Positions 1-5,083 of a stretch of DNA of 7,325 nucleotides are shown here, one piece after another. The position numbers and the translations under genes were made by a program. The DNA comes from Chloroflexota bacterium (lineage in GTDB: Bacteria; Chloroflexota; Limnocylindria; Limnocylindrales; CSP1-4). The notes beneath the pieces are model-generated. The model saw only the letters and a list, made by a program, of their open reading frames with translations. It was not told where the DNA came from and did no database searches. Location of the stretch: NCBI GenBank assembly GCA_021786915.1, contig JAJYMP010000387.1, forward strand, positions 1-7,325. The letters are read 5' to 3'. Every line of letters starts with the position of its first letter. Within the stretch, counting starts at the first letter, position 1.

Positions 1-215
1 TTCGAGGGGATCGGGAGCGTCGGGTTGGTCGGAATCTTCCCGCCGACCTCGGCGAAGATCCAGATGAAGTCGATGCTGAAGCCGTGGCCCGCCTGGAGCG
101 CCCGGGCGACGTCGACGTAGTAGTACGCGTCCGGGTAGGCCGGGTCCGGGTAGAGGGCGATCAGGACGGCCCGGACGGCGAGGGCGAGGAGGTAGAGGGC
201 GATCGGGATCCGCAC
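1..215 (-). CDS. GT-C membrane glycosyltransferase (GT39/ArnT-like), N-terminal fragment
   Basis: Only the first 71 residues lie in the window; the gene continues past the left edge. The start is a GTG at 215-213, giving VRIPIALYLLALAVRAVLIA, one hydrophobic membrane segment (about residues 3-20). It is followed by a periplasmic-side motif, YPDAYYYVDVARALQAGHGF (about residues 28-47). An acidic residue, then a Tyr-rich stretch, then 'ARxLxxGxGF' just after the first membrane helix, is typical of the first extracytoplasmic loop of GT39/PMT/ArnT-type enzymes, which take sugars from polyprenyl-phosphate donors; the Asp in this loop is the usual catalytic base. No in-frame ATG or GTG lies upstream within the 120 bases checked, so this start is preferred. 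A TANNNT box lies 9 bases before it, which suggests a leaderless transcript. The exact family cannot be fixed from a fragment. Confidence 0.72.
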   Translation of the reverse strand, partial: MRIPIALYLLALAVRAVLIALYPDPAYPDAYYYVDVARALQAGHGFSIDFIWIFAEVGGKIPTNPTLPIPS

Positions 216-218
216 GGC

Positions 219-236
219 CGGTGCAGAGTAGCACCG
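219..236. repeat. short inverted repeat upstream of the GT-C gene
   Basis: CGGTGC and GCACCG form a perfect 6-bp stem around the 6-base loop AGAGTA. It lies in the 76-base gap between the histidine-rich gene (stop 292) and the GT-C start (215). No T-run follows on either strand, so a classical intrinsic terminator is unlikely. It could be an operator or chance. Confidence 0.3.
225..230 (-). promoter_or_regulatory. possible -10 box of a leaderless transcript
   Basis: Read on the minus strand the hexamer is TACTCT (TANNNT form), with 9 bases between it and the GTG start at 215. No Shine-Dalgarno-like purine run lies between, so transcription would begin at or next to the start codon. No good -35 is visible at the usual distance. 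The box sits in the 6-base loop of a 6-bp inverted repeat (219-236), so a hairpin role is an alternative. Confidence 0.35.
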
Positions 237-291
237 CCCGTCGGACCATCCGACCCGTACTCTCGACCGGTACGAAGGGACCAGTGATCGT

Positions 292-774
292 TCAGTCGAG
301 GCAGGGCAAGCCGGCGCAGATCGTGTCCGCGGGTGGTGTCGACCAGGCCGAGAGGAGGTCGTTCAGCGCCTCGAACCCGTCCCGCTTCGGAAGACCCGCC
401 ACGTGCGCGCATCGCGCCACGCCGATCGGCTCCTCGCAGTGCTCATGGACGACGACGTCGAAGGCGCGGATGAACAGTGCGTCGTCATGACGGTGGAACG
501 CGCGTCGCCGATCGTTCTCGTGGTCGATCAGTTCGTAGCGGTAGCCGACCAACTGGTATGCGCCCCCGTCCACCGCCCAGTGCTCGACGAGCTCGATCCG
601 GGCCCGGGCCGAGTTGGGCGAACCAGGCAGACTGGCGCCGATGGCCAGGCTGATCCGGCCGTCGTCGGCCTCGGCCAGCTCCGGACTCCCGGCATCGAGG
701 TCGGCGCCGATCGCATCCAGGCGGGTTGCCAAGGCGAGCCCGTAGCGATCGAGCCGTTCGCCCGAGAACCTCAT
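292..774 (-). CDS. histidine-rich hypothetical protein, putative toxin partner of the HTH protein
   Basis: A 160-residue protein with no signal peptide or membrane segment. It starts at ATG 774, whose ATGA overlaps the stop of the upstream helix-turn-helix gene, so the two are translationally coupled. The N-terminal third is mixed helix-like sequence. The core (about residues 60-118) reads like strands, with VGYRYELIDHE at 76-86, then AFHRHDD (92-98) and VVVHEHCEEPIG (107-118). This gives paired His residues at 94/96 and 110/112 next to acidic residues, a possible metal or catalytic site. The end (131-143) is a DGFEALNDLLSAW helix. Small proteins with a Y-x-Y, HxH, HxH pattern paired with a small HTH protein recall TumE/DUF6516-type toxins; that resemblance is from memory and weak. 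Toxin activity is inferred only from gene pairing and size. Three cysteines sit at 113, 122 and 153 and a fourth at 158. It could instead be a non-toxic partner of a regulator. Confidence 0.7.
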   Translation of the reverse strand: MRFSGERLDRYGLALATRLDAIGADLDAGSPELAEADDGRISLAIGASLPGSPNSARARIELVEHWAVDGGAYQLVGYRYELIDHENDRRRAFHRHDDALFIRAFDVVVHEHCEEPIGVARCAHVAGLPKRDGFEALNDLLSAWSTPPADTICAGLPCLD

Positions 775-1043
775 TGCCCGACCGGTTCGCGCACCCGATC
801 CGGACCCGGGAGCGATTCGCCGGTGGCGAGCGGTTCCAGCGCGCGGACACGCGTCCGTGTCAGGCGAACGGGCGGTCGCCCTCCGGCCTGGAATCGTTCC
901 AGTGCCGCCTCCGGGATCCGGTAGATGCGCTCGGAGACGCGGATCGCCGGCAGGCTGCCGTCGTGGATGAGCTTCATGACCGTCGTCGAGCTGATCTTCA
1001 GCATCTCCGCGACTTCGGTCGGGGTGTAGAAGCGGTGGCTCAC
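771..1043 (-). CDS. excisionase-type helix-turn-helix DNA-binding protein (putative antitoxin/autorepressor)
   Basis: A 90-residue cytoplasmic DNA-binding protein. Residues about 5-50 match the MerR-like/excisionase HTH_17 fold: FYTPTEVAEMLKISSTTVMK, then HDGSLPAIRV, then ERIYRIPEAALERF. This is the standard 'YTpeEvAelL...tV..li..G.LpA.rv..r.yRIp..aLe.f' pattern. The remaining 40 or so residues are an Arg/Pro-rich tail that could bind the partner protein. The chosen start is GTG 1043, with GGAG (1055-1052) 8 bases upstream. An in-frame ATG at 1073 would give 100 residues, but it lies only 4 bases after the -10 box, so it may not be transcribed whole. The stop overlaps the start of the histidine-rich gene by 4 bases. 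Proteins of this type act as phage excisionases or as antitoxins and autorepressors. No integrase or att site is visible, which favours the second role. Confidence 0.85.
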   Translation of the reverse strand: MSHRFYTPTEVAEMLKISSTTVMKLIHDGSLPAIRVSERIYRIPEAALERFQAGGRPPVRLTRTRVRALEPLATGESLPGPDRVREPVGQ

Positions 1044-1051
1044 GAGTGTGT

Positions 1052-1055
1052 CTCC
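1052..1055 (-). promoter_or_regulatory. ribosome-binding site deciding the HTH start
   Basis: GGAG on the minus strand lies 8 bases before GTG 1043. The alternative ATG at 1073 has no comparable purine run upstream and sits almost against the -10 box. This site is the main reason for choosing the shorter protein. Confidence 0.5.
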
Positions 1056-1077
1056 AACGGGTCTGCTGGTCATCGTC

Positions 1078-1105
1078 AGGATAACAACCAGGACAGGTTC
1101 GTCAA
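1078..1105 (-). promoter_or_regulatory. sigma70-type promoter of the HTH / histidine-rich gene pair
   Basis: On the minus strand, TTGACG (1105-1100) is a 5/6 match to the -35 consensus. A 16-base spacer separates it from TATCCT (1083-1078), a 4/6 match to the -10. The expected transcription start is about 1072-1070, some 28 bases before the GTG at 1043. This would leave GGAG (1055-1052) in the leader as ribosome-binding site. A direct repeat on the plus strand, TCGTCAGG (1073-1080) and TCGTCAAG (1099-1106), overlaps both promoter elements and is a candidate operator for the HTH protein. Confidence 0.6.
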
Positions 1106-1193
1106 GCACTGTTCTCGCGGGCTCGCGGACTCGTGGATCCATCGCCGCCGGCTGTAGCACCCTCGCGCGCCGCTCCAACGTCGACGCGGGAGG

Positions 1194-1199
1194 TAGCAT
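1194..1199 (+). promoter_or_regulatory. possible -10 box of a leaderless GT87 transcript
   Basis: TAGCAT (TANNNT) is followed by six bases (CCAACC) and then the GTG start at 1206. This is the spacing expected when the transcript begins at the start codon. GGGAGG at 1188-1193 is the competing reading as a ribosome-binding site, but its 12-base spacing to GTG is long. No clear -35 is visible. The 132-base gap 1074-1205 is a divergent intergenic region shared with the HTH promoter. Confidence 0.4.
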
Positions 1200-1205
1200 C
1201 CAACC

Positions 1206-2033
1206 GTGCCGCCCCGCCCGATCCTGCGCGCCAGCCGCGACGGCCTCGTCCTCGCCGGGTTGCTGTTCGGTGCGTACCTGTTCGTCGTCGTCGCGCCGGC
1301 GCAGGGGACGTTCGGTTTCGACACCTACGCCTACTGGTCGGCCGGCGCCGGCGACCCGTACGCCGTCACCGCCGGTCGGCTCGGTGCGTTCACCTACACA
1401 CCGGTCCTGGCGTACCTGTTCGCCCCGTTCCAGCTCCTGCCGTGGTGGCAGTTCGCCTGGCTCTGGACCGCCCTCCTCGTCGCCACGACGCTCTGGCTCG
1501 GCTGGCGCTGGACCCTCGCCGTCCTCGCCTTCCCGCCGGTCGCGATCGAGCTCTACCACGGCAACGTCCACCTCCTGATCGCCGCGGCGATCGTCCTCGG
1601 GTTCCGCTACCCGGCGGCCTGGGCGTTCGTCCTCCTCTCGAAGGTCACGCCCGGCGTCGGGCTCACCTGGTTCCTCGTCCGCCGGGAGTGGCGCCAGCTC
1701 GCGATCGCCCTCGGGGTGACGGCCGTCCTCGTCGCCGGCTCGGTCGTCCTCGACCTGGCCCGCGCCGACGGTCTCTGGGCCGGCTGGTGGGCCTCGATCT
1801 CCTCGACCGCCGGCGGGACCCCGCTCAACCAGACGTCGATCCCGATCCCGCTCCTCGTCCGCTTTCCGGCCGCGCTCGTCCTCGTCGCCTGGGGCGCCCG
1901 CACGGACCGGGCCTGGACCGTCCCGGTCGCCGCGACCCTGACCCTGCCGGTCCTCTGGGTGAGCGGCCTCTCGATGCTCGCCGCCCTCGCCCCGATCCTC
2001 CAGCGGCGGCCGGGCCTCACGGACCGGAGGTAG
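1206..2033 (+). CDS. short GT87 (DUF2029) polyprenyl-phosphate-sugar glycosyltransferase
   Basis: A 275-residue polytopic membrane protein of the GT87/DUF2029 family, GT-C enzymes such as mycobacterial PimE that move a sugar from polyprenyl phosphate to an acceptor on the outer face of the membrane. Residues 12-30 form the first membrane helix. The following loop has FGFDTYAYWSAGAGDPY (36-52), where D39 is the probable catalytic base, then TYTPVLAYLFAPFQLLPW (63-80). ELYHGNVHLLIAAA (115-128) and LLSKVTPGVGL (143-153) are typical GT87 blocks, the latter with the conserved Lys-x-x-Pro. About seven or eight hydrophobic segments are seen, fewer than in the usual 350-400 residue members, so the C-terminus appears shortened. 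The start is GTG, with a TANNNT box six bases upstream. The gene is written almost wholly in GTC/CTC-type codons. Its 3' end overlaps the convergent GT87 gene by 17 bases. Acceptor and sugar are unknown. Confidence 0.85.
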   Translation: MPPRPILRASRDGLVLAGLLFGAYLFVVVAPAQGTFGFDTYAYWSAGAGDPYAVTAGRLGAFTYTPVLAYLFAPFQLLPWWQFAWLWTALLVATTLWLGWRWTLAVLAFPPVAIELYHGNVHLLIAAAIVLGFRYPAAWAFVLLSKVTPGVGLTWFLVRREWRQLAIALGVTAVLVAGSVVLDLARADGLWAGWWASISSTAGGTPLNQTSIPIPLLVRFPAALVLVAWGARTDRAWTVPVAATLTLPVLWVSGLSMLAALAPILQRRPGLTDRR

Positions 2034-3147
2034 TCGCCCCGGGCGCCGGTTCGCGCACCCATGCCCAGCGCTCCGAGGCGAGCAGCGCGGCACCGACCAT
2101 GGCGATCGCCAGCCACCAGCCCTCGAGCGTGTACGTGGCGACCAGGAGCGCCGCCACGAGCGAGATCTCGCGCCGGATCGTCAGCATCGCCGGCAGCAGG
2201 AAGAGCAGCCCGAAGACGCGGAGTGACGGCGAGCCGATGACCGTCAGCAGCCCGACCCAGGCGCCGGCCCGGTGCGTCGGGACCACGAACACCGCGAGGA
2301 TCGAACCGGCCGTGATCGCCAGGCCCAGCGGCTGGGGGAGGTAGCGCGTCAGCGCGGCCCCGCCGAGCTCCCAGTTCGGATCGTTCGCCCGGCCCAACTG
2401 CGCCAGCCAGTCGGACCAGAGCTGGACGCCGGTCAGCGGCAGCGTGACGAGCGCCAGGCCGACGACCGCGCCGGCGCCCAGGGCCGCCGCGCGCCATCGG
2501 CGTCGGGCCAGGAACAGCCACGGATGGATCTGGGACGCCTTGAGCGCCCCGATCACGGCGCCGAGGAGGCCGTCAACCCCGGCCGGGCGTCCAGCCGACG
2601 CCGGGTCGTGCGGGATCGGCTGAAACGGGGTCGTCGCCGTCGGGGAGCTCAGCAGCGTCCCGCCCGGGTCCTTCCAGAGCAGTGCCGTGAAGGCAGCGAA
2701 CAGGAGGATCTGCACGTTGCCGCCCAGCAACCCCTCCGCGAACGGCGGCCAGATCAGGAGGATCGGCCACCAGCGGGCCGGGATCGCCAGTCGGCGGCAG
2801 GCGAATGCGGCGGCGCCGAGGCAGGCGCCGAACCAGGCAACGGTCACCAGCCCGCGTGGCAGCCAGAGGAACGGCGCGACGAGCGGCAGGACGTAGGGCG
2901 GGTAGAGGTACGGGAGGTCGTAGCCGGGACCCACGGTGAAGCTCTCCGCGAGGTACGGCTCCCCGCCGTCGAGCCAGCGCCGGGCGGCCCGGAGCGGGAT
3001 CTCCAGGTCGACGGCCCAGGGATACAGGAGGAGCAGGTTCCGGAGCGCGATCAGGACCATGACGAGTGCCAGCACTCCGAGGCCGAAGCGGAGGAGGCGA
3101 TTTGGTGGCGCGCCGGCGGTGAACGTGCGCTGGATGACCCCGCTCAT
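2017..3147 (-). CDS. GT87 (DUF2029) polyprenyl-phosphate-sugar glycosyltransferase
   Basis: A 376-residue polytopic membrane protein and the last gene of the minus-strand glycan cluster. Helix 1 spans about residues 20-42. The loop after it has WAVDLEIPLRAARRWLDGGE (44-63), where D47 is the presumed catalytic base and 'R.wldGgePY' is a GT87 hallmark. YLYPPYVLPLVAPFLWLP (80-97), EGLLGGNVQILLFAAF (138-153) and IGALKASQIHPWLFL (199-213) are the other family blocks. A polar, Pro/Thr/Ser-rich loop at about 159-191 is longer than in many relatives. The length is normal for the family. The ATG start has AGGG (3159-3156) 8 bases upstream. The 71-base gap to the epimerase gene holds no terminator. The end overlaps the convergent short GT87 gene by 17 bases. 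It probably adds one sugar type to a surface glycan or glycolipid; the substrate is unknown. Confidence 0.88.
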   Translation of the reverse strand: MSGVIQRTFTAGAPPNRLLRFGLGVLALVMVLIALRNLLLLYPWAVDLEIPLRAARRWLDGGEPYLAESFTVGPGYDLPYLYPPYVLPLVAPFLWLPRGLVTVAWFGACLGAAAFACRRLAIPARWWPILLIWPPFAEGLLGGNVQILLFAAFTALLWKDPGGTLLSSPTATTPFQPIPHDPASAGRPAGVDGLLGAVIGALKASQIHPWLFLARRRWRAAALGAGAVVGLALVTLPLTGVQLWSDWLAQLGRANDPNWELGGAALTRYLPQPLGLAITAGSILAVFVVPTHRAGAWVGLLTVIGSPSLRVFGLLFLLPAMLTIRREISLVAALLVATYTLEGWWLAIAMVGAALLASERWAWVREPAPGATTSGP

Positions 3148-3212
3148 GCGCTGGGCCCTGGCGCGTTGCCGGAGGCGACCTTGGTGGGCCGTCGGTTGAG
3201 TTCCTTCGGCAC
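3144..3212 (-). CDS. possible 22-residue leader peptide between epimerase and GT87 genes
   Basis: A GTG at 3212 begins 6 bases after the epimerase stop. It opens a 22-codon frame, rich in Lys, Arg and Pro at first (PKELNRRPTK) and in Gly, Ala and Pro later, whose TGA overlaps the ATG of the GT87 gene as ATGA. This double coupling geometry would carry ribosomes across an otherwise untranslated gap. There is no convincing ribosome-binding site before the GTG and no recognisable domain. A chance open frame in high-GC DNA is equally possible. Confidence 0.2.
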   Translation of the reverse strand: MPKELNRRPTKVASGNAPGPSA

Positions 3213-3218
3213 GGTCGG

Positions 3219-4220
3219 TCAGCTGCGGGGTCGCCGGTGGAGCTGCTCGCGCGCGGGCGCGCCGAGGCTCGACTGAGCCAGCCAGGCTGCGGTTCGAGCG
3301 AGGCCGTCCTCGAGCGTCACCTGGGGAGACCAGCGCAGCATGCGTCGGATCTTCTCGATGTTCACGACGCGGCGCCGAATGTTGTCGACGTCACGTCGGT
3401 CGATGTGTTCGACCGTGATCTCTCGGTTCAGGACGCGGCCAACGAGCTGGGCGAGCGTGTTGACCGACGTCTCGATGCCCGTGCCGATGTTGAAGACCTC
3501 TCCCTCGCCACGTGGGTGGACTGCGGCGAGCAACGTTGCATCGACTGCGTCGTCCACGTAGGTGAAATCGCGGGTCTGCTCTCCATCCCCGTGAATTGAC
3601 ACACGCCCCGATTCCGCAGCGCTGGCGAAGAACTTGGAGACCACGCCGCAATACGGGTTATCAGGACGTTGGCCCTCGCCGTAGACATTCGAGTACCGCA
3701 CAGCCGAAACCGGAAGCCCGTAACTCTCGTAGAACGCGAAGCAGTAGTGCTCGCCGCCAAGCTTGCTCACCGCATATGGCGACAGCGGGACGACCCCATC
3801 ATCTTCGTTGATCGGGATCGAGCGCGGATTCCCGTAAACGGACGTCGACGACGTGTACACGACGCGGTCAGGACGTGTCTCCCGTGCCGCCAGAAGCACG
3901 TTCAGCGTGCCGCCGATGTTCGTCTCGAAATCGTCCCGCGGGTTCTTCGTGGAGGCAATGATGTTGCGGGCCGCCATGTGGAAGACGAGCGAGCTCCTGG
4001 CCACGAGGTCTCGCACGAGGGCGATATCCGTGACCGAGCCGCGGACGAACGCGGCGCCCGGCGGGATCGTCTCGACCAGTCCCGTGAAGAGGTCATCCAG
4101 AACCGTCACCTCGGCACCGGCCAGCACGAGTCGTCGCACGAGCGCACCACCGACGAATCCGGCGCCTCCTGTGACCAGAATCCGACGGCCCCTGAACGCG
4201 TCATCCAGCTGATTGCTCAC
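3219..4220 (-). CDS. NAD-dependent nucleotide-sugar epimerase/dehydratase (extended SDR, GalE-like)
   Basis: A 333-residue cytoplasmic enzyme of the extended short-chain dehydrogenase family that remodels an NDP-sugar (epimerisation or dehydration). From GTG 4220: the Rossmann motif VTGGAGFVGGALV (16-28) binds NAD; TVLDDLFTG (39-47) supplies the ribose-binding acid; FHMAA (80-84) follows. The catalytic Ser/Thr lies in YTSSTSVYG (122-130), and Tyr149 and Lys153 form the YxxxK pair in SPYAVSKLGGEHY. RYSNVYGEGQRPDNPY (175-190) and RDFTYVDDAVDA (217-228) are typical of UDP-glucose/UDP-GlcNAc epimerases and related uronate enzymes. A longer reading from ATG 4268 is possible, but GTG 4220 gives the classic GTGA overlap with the GT2 stop and has GGGGG about 7 bases upstream, so it is preferred. 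Length is normal. The last 15 or so residues are basic and not part of the fold. It likely feeds the neighbouring glycosyltransferases; epimerase against dehydratase or decarboxylase cannot be settled. Confidence 0.9.
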   Translation of the reverse strand: MSNQLDDAFRGRRILVTGGAGFVGGALVRRLVLAGAEVTVLDDLFTGLVETIPPGAAFVRGSVTDIALVRDLVARSSLVFHMAARNIIASTKNPRDDFETNIGGTLNVLLAARETRPDRVVYTSSTSVYGNPRSIPINEDDGVVPLSPYAVSKLGGEHYCFAFYESYGLPVSAVRYSNVYGEGQRPDNPYCGVVSKFFASAAESGRVSIHGDGEQTRDFTYVDDAVDATLLAAVHPRGEGEVFNIGTGIETSVNTLAQLVGRVLNREITVEHIDRRDVDNIRRRVVNIEKIRRMLRWSPQVTLEDGLARTAAWLAQSSLGAPAREQLHRRPRS

Positions 4221-5050
4221 CGCTTGACCCCCGTGCGCAACAAGAGCGCCGGCCTGAACAGCCGCCACCAGTCCCTGATGCCACGCATCTTCGTGTAACC
4301 GTCAGTGGAGTGGTATCGCACCGTCACCGGGTACTCGATGACCCTGTGCCCTCGCCTGATGGCCTTGTACAGGAGGTAGGGCTCGAGGTCGTAGCTGTCG
4401 AGCCATGCCTGATGGATGTCCACAGCTGGATCACGGAGCAGCTCCGCGCGGAAGATTCGGAAGCCGTTGGTGGCATCCGTGATCCGCCGGCCGGCGAGTA
4501 CGCTGAACACGATCGAGTAGATCCGCGTGCCCAGACCGCGACCCCCAGTACTGCCGACGACTCGGCCGCCGCGCATCCAGCGGGACCCCTGGACGTAGTC
4601 GGCTCCTCGCTCCAGCACGGCCTCCAGCGCCCCGACCAGCTCTGCCGGTTCATGTTGATCATCGCCAGAGAGGAGGGCGAGCCACGGTCGGCCCCGCTGC
4701 AGGCCGCACTCGAATCCGTCACGAATCGCGGCGCCGACCCCGCGCCTGATGTCGTGGCGGAGGACGACCGCCGCGCCATGAGCTCGCGCCTCGTCGCCAG
4801 TGCCGTCGGTTGACCCGTCGTCCACCACGATCGCCTCGAACCGCCCGTCCCGCGGGAACTTGTCCAGGACGCGCCCGATCTTCCCGGCCTCGTTGAGAGC
4901 AGGGATCACGACAGCCACGAGTGGGAGTGCCGGATCGGGCACAGGGTGACCACGTACGGCTTTGCAGTAGGTGGCAGAGTTGCGCGTCGGAGCCACTGGC
5001 CGCCACGCATCAATCGTACTGCCGGCACTATCCGACGCGATCACCGTCAC
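4217..5050 (-). CDS. GT2 glycosyltransferase, polyprenyl-phosphate (dolichol-phosphate mannosyltransferase-like)
   Basis: A 277-residue GT-A fold enzyme that probably transfers a sugar from a nucleotide donor to polyprenyl phosphate at the cytoplasmic face. Motifs: VAVVIPALNEAGKIGRVL (45-62), FEAIVVDDGSTDGT (71-84) for nucleotide binding, LLSGDDQHEP (126-135) as the metal-binding acidic motif, QGSRWMRGG (154-162), and ITDATNGFRIF (190-200), which is characteristic of DPM1/DPMS-like members. There are no membrane helices, unlike the GtrB/ArnC branch. The tail GYTKMRGIRDWWRLFRP (251-267) is amphipathic and basic and could touch the membrane. The first 36 or so residues are not conserved-looking, so a start at GTG 4942 is possible; GTG 5050 leaves 33 bases to the upstream GT87 stop. 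The stop overlaps the epimerase start by 4 bases, showing co-expression. Its product would be the donor for the GT87 enzymes. Sugar identity is not readable. Confidence 0.9.
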   Translation of the reverse strand: MTVIASDSAGSTIDAWRPVAPTRNSATYCKAVRGHPVPDPALPLVAVVIPALNEAGKIGRVLDKFPRDGRFEAIVVDDGSTDGTGDEARAHGAAVVLRHDIRRGVGAAIRDGFECGLQRGRPWLALLSGDDQHEPAELVGALEAVLERGADYVQGSRWMRGGRVVGSTGGRGLGTRIYSIVFSVLAGRRITDATNGFRIFRAELLRDPAVDIHQAWLDSYDLEPYLLYKAIRRGHRVIEYPVTVRYHSTDGYTKMRGIRDWWRLFRPALLLRTGVKR

Positions 5051-5083
5051 CGCCTGGTCGGCCTGGACGGAGCCGCGAGATCA

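Noticed and set aside
149..204. 14-base direct repeat GGTAGAGGGCGATC (149-162 and 191-204)
   Set aside because: Both copies encode Ile-Ala-Leu-Tyr in the GT-C N-terminus, so the repeat follows from protein sequence and codon preference.
771..1043. Phage or integrative-element excisionase as the role of the HTH protein
   Set aside because: No integrase, att-like repeat, tRNA or phage gene is in the window. The tight coupling to the histidine-rich gene favours a regulator or antitoxin role.
1990..2060. Possible bidirectional terminator at the convergent gene ends
   Set aside because: The GC-rich partial complementarities (CCTCC ... GGAGG) are weak, widely spaced and lack any T-run; they lie in coding sequence of both genes.
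771..2093. A 440-codon open frame on the minus strand covering the HTH gene and the region opposite the short GT87 gene
   Set aside because: Only its last 100 codons are real (the HTH protein). The upstream part is Arg/Gly/Glu-rich low-complexity sequence antisense to a well-supported GT87 gene, a normal effect of high GC.
1133..2344. A 403-codon plus-strand frame overlapping both GT87 genes
   Set aside because: Its product is Arg/Pro-rich without any motif, and it crosses the ends of two convergent genes with clear families. It is a shadow frame.
2272..3276. A 334-codon plus-strand frame opposite the 376-residue GT87 gene
   Set aside because: Gln/Arg/Glu-rich composition with no domain, fully antisense to a membrane protein with conserved motifs.
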